From the NCBI RefSeq assembly GCF_013874595.1, contig NZ_CP059431.1, positions 1,612,001 through 1,676,000 of the forward strand: DNA of 64,000 nucleotides, in the 5' to 3' direction. Every line of letters starts with the position of its first letter. Position 1 is the first letter of the stretch. Of this stretch, positions 61,593-64,000 are shown one piece after another. The notes under the pieces were generated by a model. The model did no database searches. It saw nothing but the letters and a program-made list of their open reading frames with translations, and had not been told where the DNA came from. The translations under genes were made by a program, and so were the position numbers. This DNA comes from Flavobacterium sp. xlx-214. Its GTDB lineage: Bacteria > Bacteroidota > Bacteroidia > Flavobacteriales > Flavobacteriaceae.

Positions 61593-64000
61593 TTACTTTT
61601 TTAAATGTTTATCTAAAAACTGTTCTTGTTCCCAAAGCAAATGTAAAATGTTTTCTTTAGCCACATAGCTATGACTTTCTTTTGGTAAAATGACCATACG
61701 TACAGGTGCGCCTAAACCTTTTAACGCTTGGTAATAACGCTCGGTTTGTAAAGTAAACGTACCAGGGTTATTATCGGCTTCACCGTGAACTAATAACATA
61801 GGTGTTTTCATTTTTTCGGCGTTCATAAAAGGCGACATACCATTGTAAACATTTGGTACTTCCCAATAATTACGTTGCTCACTTTGAAAACCAAACGGTG
61901 TTAATGTTCTATTATAAGCACCCGAACGTGCAATACCACAAGCAAATAAGTTGGTATGCGATAATAAGTTAGCTGTCATAAAAGCTCCGTATGAATGTCC
62001 GCCAACACCAACACGTGTTCTGTCAATGTAACCTAATTTATCCACAGCATCAATAGCAGCTTCCGCATTCATAGCTAATTGCTCAATAAACGTATCATTT
62101 GGTTCTTGATCACCTTCGCCAATAATTGGGAAAGCAGCATCGTCTAACACTGCATATCCTTTAGCAGCCCAATAAACAAAAGATCCGTAGTAAGGAAACG
62201 TAAATTCGTTAGGGTTTGCCGATGATTGTCCTGCACTGTTTTTATCTTTATACTCAGCAGGATATGCCCAAATTAATAAAGGTAATTTTTGTTTAGGATT
62301 TTTTCGATCAAAACCTGCTGGTAAATACAAAGTTCCCGATAATTCTACACCGTCTTTACGTTTGTATTTAATCACTTCTTTATGAACATCTTTAATACTT
62401 TCAAACGGATTTTTATTATGTGTTATTTGTTGTAATCCTTTTTTAGATTTGATGTTACGGAAATAATAGTTTGGATAATCGTTTTTAGATTGAATGTTTA
62501 CTAAAATTTCACCTTTTTTAGCATCGATGATTTCAGAAATGGATTCGATTTGATCTTTTGCGTTTGATTGATACAAACGTTCTGTTTTCAAAGAATTCAA
62601 ATCAAACTGATCAATGAAAGGAAATTGACCTTCTTTGGTGTGTCCTTCACCAATTAAAAATAATTTGCCATTGTCTTTTTGTAAAGTGTAACGACCGTAT
62701 TGATTTTTCTTGGTTTGAAAATCACCTGGATCGCTGTAGATATCTTGATAGTTACGATCCCAAATTGTTTTTAATTCCGATTTTTTCGAAGGATTAAATA
62801 AATAGGTTTTCATGTTACGGGTATCGTACCATTGATCGTACACAATTGCCGTTTCATCATCGCCCCAAAAAATACCTCCAAAACGTTGTGGTGTTTTAGT
62901 AAGCAATTCAGGTGCATTGTTAAAAGGTGCATCCCAAGTATATAAAGCATCGCGATGTTCTACTTTGGTTGCAGGATCACCACCATCTAAAGCTTCAACA
63001 AAAAATAACGACGCAGGTTTATCAGCTCTCCAACTCATACTGCGTTTACCTTCGCGTACCGCCATAAAACCTTTTGGCATAATTTCGCTTAAAGGCACAT
63101 CATTTACCAAAGCAATTTCTTTACCGCTTGTATTATAAGCAACAGTTTTCATAGGAAAACGACTTAAAGGCACCAAATACGAAAAAGGTTTTTGAATGGT
63201 AGTTAATAAAATATAGTTTCCGTCTGGCGAAAAAGTTTCACCTGCATACAAATTAGCAGGTTTAAAAAGCTTTTTGTTTCCTTTTAAATCAATCGTGTAT
63301 AATTCTGAAGTTACAATGTTTTCAAAATTAGTTTCGTCGGTTTTGTTTTTTAATAAATCTTGATAGGTTCTGTTTTGCGAAACAACTCCTTCTTGCGATT
63401 CTGATACAATAGGTCCTTTAGGAATTGCTTTAGAAGCGTCAATAATAGCCGCTTTGTTAGCAGGAATTACCTTAATTAACAATTCGTTTCCGTTTTTGTA
63501 CCAGGTAATAGGGTTGCCTAAATTGGCATTTAAAACAGCATCGGTTAATTTGGTTGCAGTTGCAGTTTGTAACTCAACAATCCATAATTCGTTACCTGTT
63601 GCTGTGGTATTGGTAAAAGCTAATTTGGTTTCATCAGGAGACCAAGTTAAATTACTTATCAAAGCATTTGCAGGTAATCCTTTAACTTGCGTATCGTTTT
63701 TATCGCTTACTTTTTTAACTTTTAAATTGTTAATAAAGGTAGTTGTACTTGCTATATTAGTGTTAGGATCAATACGTAAACCTCCTAAACGTAATTCGTC
63801 TTTATTTAATTCATCTAACGATTTATAAGTGTTTCTATAAGTAAGAAGCATCCAATCTTTTTTAGAGTTCATAGAAACCGATGGTGCTCTTTCAAAATCG
63901 GCTAACTGCAAAATCTCTTTTGATGGTTTTTGATAGGTTACATTTTCTTGTCCTAGCATAGTTGTTGTGGCTAAAATTAGTGCAAAAAGGGTAAGTTTAA
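61593..64000 (-). CDS. S9 family peptidase (glutamyl endopeptidase-like, S9D), 5' end outside window
   Basis: At least 802 codons. The frame continues past the internal ATG at 63959 to the right edge, and the extra codons (KLTLFALILATTT, then MLGQ) are the end of a signal peptide, so the true start lies outside. The N-terminal about 550 residues are a propeller, and the alpha/beta-hydrolase domain follows. The catalytic Ser is in GVGGHSYGAFMTANLL (S656 counted from 63959), the Asp in VHGEADNNPG and the His in PKESHSYV. FACGIARSGAYNRTLTPFGFQ and LTKTPQRFGG-type propeller segments match plant chloroplast glutamyl peptidase (S9D) closely. It probably cleaves peptides after Glu in the periplasm. 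Confidence 0.88.
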   Translation of the reverse strand, partial: KLTLFALILATTTMLGQENVTYQKPSKEILQLADFERAPSVSMNSKKDWMLLTYRNTYKSLDELNKDELRLGGLRIDPNTNIASTTTFINNLKVKKVSDKNDTQVKGLPANALISNLTWSPDETKLAFTNTTATGNELWIVELQTATATKLTDAVLNANLGNPITWYKNGNELLIKVIPANKAAIIDASKAIPKGPIVSESQEGVVSQNRTYQDLLKNKTDETNFENIVTSELYTIDLKGNKKLFKPANLYAGETFSPDGNYILLTTIQKPFSYLVPLSRFPMKTVAYNTSGKEIALVNDVPLSEIMPKGFMAVREGKRSMSWRADKPASLFFVEALDGGDPATKVEHRDALYTWDAPFNNAPELLTKTPQRFGGIFWGDDETAIVYDQWYDTRNMKTYLFNPSKKSELKTIWDRNYQDIYSDPGDFQTKKNQYGRYTLQKDNGKLFLIGEGHTKEGQFPFIDQFDLNSLKTERLYQSNAKDQIESISEIIDAKKGEILVNIQSKNDYPNYYFRNIKSKKGLQQITHNKNPFESIKDVHKEVIKYKRKDGVELSGTLYLPAGFDRKNPKQKLPLLIWAYPAEYKDKNSAGQSSANPNEFTFPYYGSFVYWAAKGYAVLDDAAFPIIGEGDQEPNDTFIEQLAMNAEAAIDAVDKLGYIDRTRVGVGGHSYGAFMTANLLSHTNLFACGIARSGAYNRTLTPFGFQSEQRNYWEVPNVYNGMSPFMNAEKMKTPMLLVHGEADNNPGTFTLQTERYYQALKGLGAPVRMVILPKESHSYVAKENILHLLWEQEQFLDKHLKK

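Noticed and set aside
1-64000. tRNA, rRNA, CRISPR arrays, insertion sequences or prophage
   Set aside because: None seen: no repeat-spacer pattern, no transposase or integrase motifs, and no cloverleaf or rRNA-like stretch found by reading.

Overview
This 64 kb window is chromosomal DNA of a low-GC member of the Flavobacteriaceae (Bacteroidota). The evidence is AT-rich DNA, promoters with the Bacteroidota -7 element TAnnTTTG, genes without Shine-Dalgarno sequences, type IX secretion (T9SS) sorting domains and a T9SS plug protein, a bacillithiol-type redox protein, a cyclophilin-FKBP fusion, and many short lipoproteins ending their signal in SC or AC. The genus is not fixed by anything I can see. 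Most of the window is housekeeping sequence. I see no rRNA, tRNA, insertion sequence, prophage or CRISPR array.

Layout. 1-7.6 kb: the 5' part of a dipeptidyl carboxypeptidase, a pirin-yceI pair, a Crp-like regulator, a GNAT enzyme, two L,D-transpeptidases of different subfamilies whose 3' ends overlap, and gpmI. 7.7-11.6 kb: two tandem T9SS cargo proteins with identical terminator hairpins, then map and a methyltransferase. 11.6-17.2 kb: an operon of two 7TM membrane-bound class III cyclase genes plus yitT. 17.3-28.6 kb: an M16 peptidase, a CBS protein, an aromatic amino acid hydroxylase, lipoproteins, the T9SS plug protein, apaG, pruA, AIM24 and CsbD. 28.6-36.5 kb: a complete RND efflux operon under a TetR repressor with a visible operator, an isoprenyl synthase and a small beta-barrel. 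36.8-40.9 kb: sucA-sucB. 41-45.3 kb: an MFS-AAA-dGTPase operon, a phoH remnant and ytxJ. 45.4-64 kb: clpB with two operator-like palindromes, an ABC/M1-peptidase transporter, a cystathionine beta-synthase-like enzyme, two S9 peptidases, ybaB, rplS, trmD, the PPIase fusion and a broken two-gene cassette.

The most interesting locus is the tandem cyclase pair at 12478-17166. Each gene encodes signal peptide, extracytoplasmic domain, 7TM region, coiled coil and class III cyclase domain. One catalytic domain keeps both metal-binding Asp residues but has lost the transition-state Arg. The other keeps the Asn/Arg pair but has lost the second metal Asp. This is the division of labour of mammalian adenylyl cyclase C1 and C2, so the pair looks like an obligate heterodimeric transmembrane adenylyl cyclase built from two genes. 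The C1-like gene also carries an HD domain and is split by a one-base frameshift in an A-run, which is either a sequence error, a mutation or a recoding site.

Other points of note: a perfect inverted repeat covering the tetR promoter; two GACA-N3-TGTC palindromes 42 bp apart at the clpB promoter; a stranded phoH 3' fragment behind dgt; and a secreted-protein gene split by one in-frame TAG beside a small lipoprotein gene that looks frameshifted.
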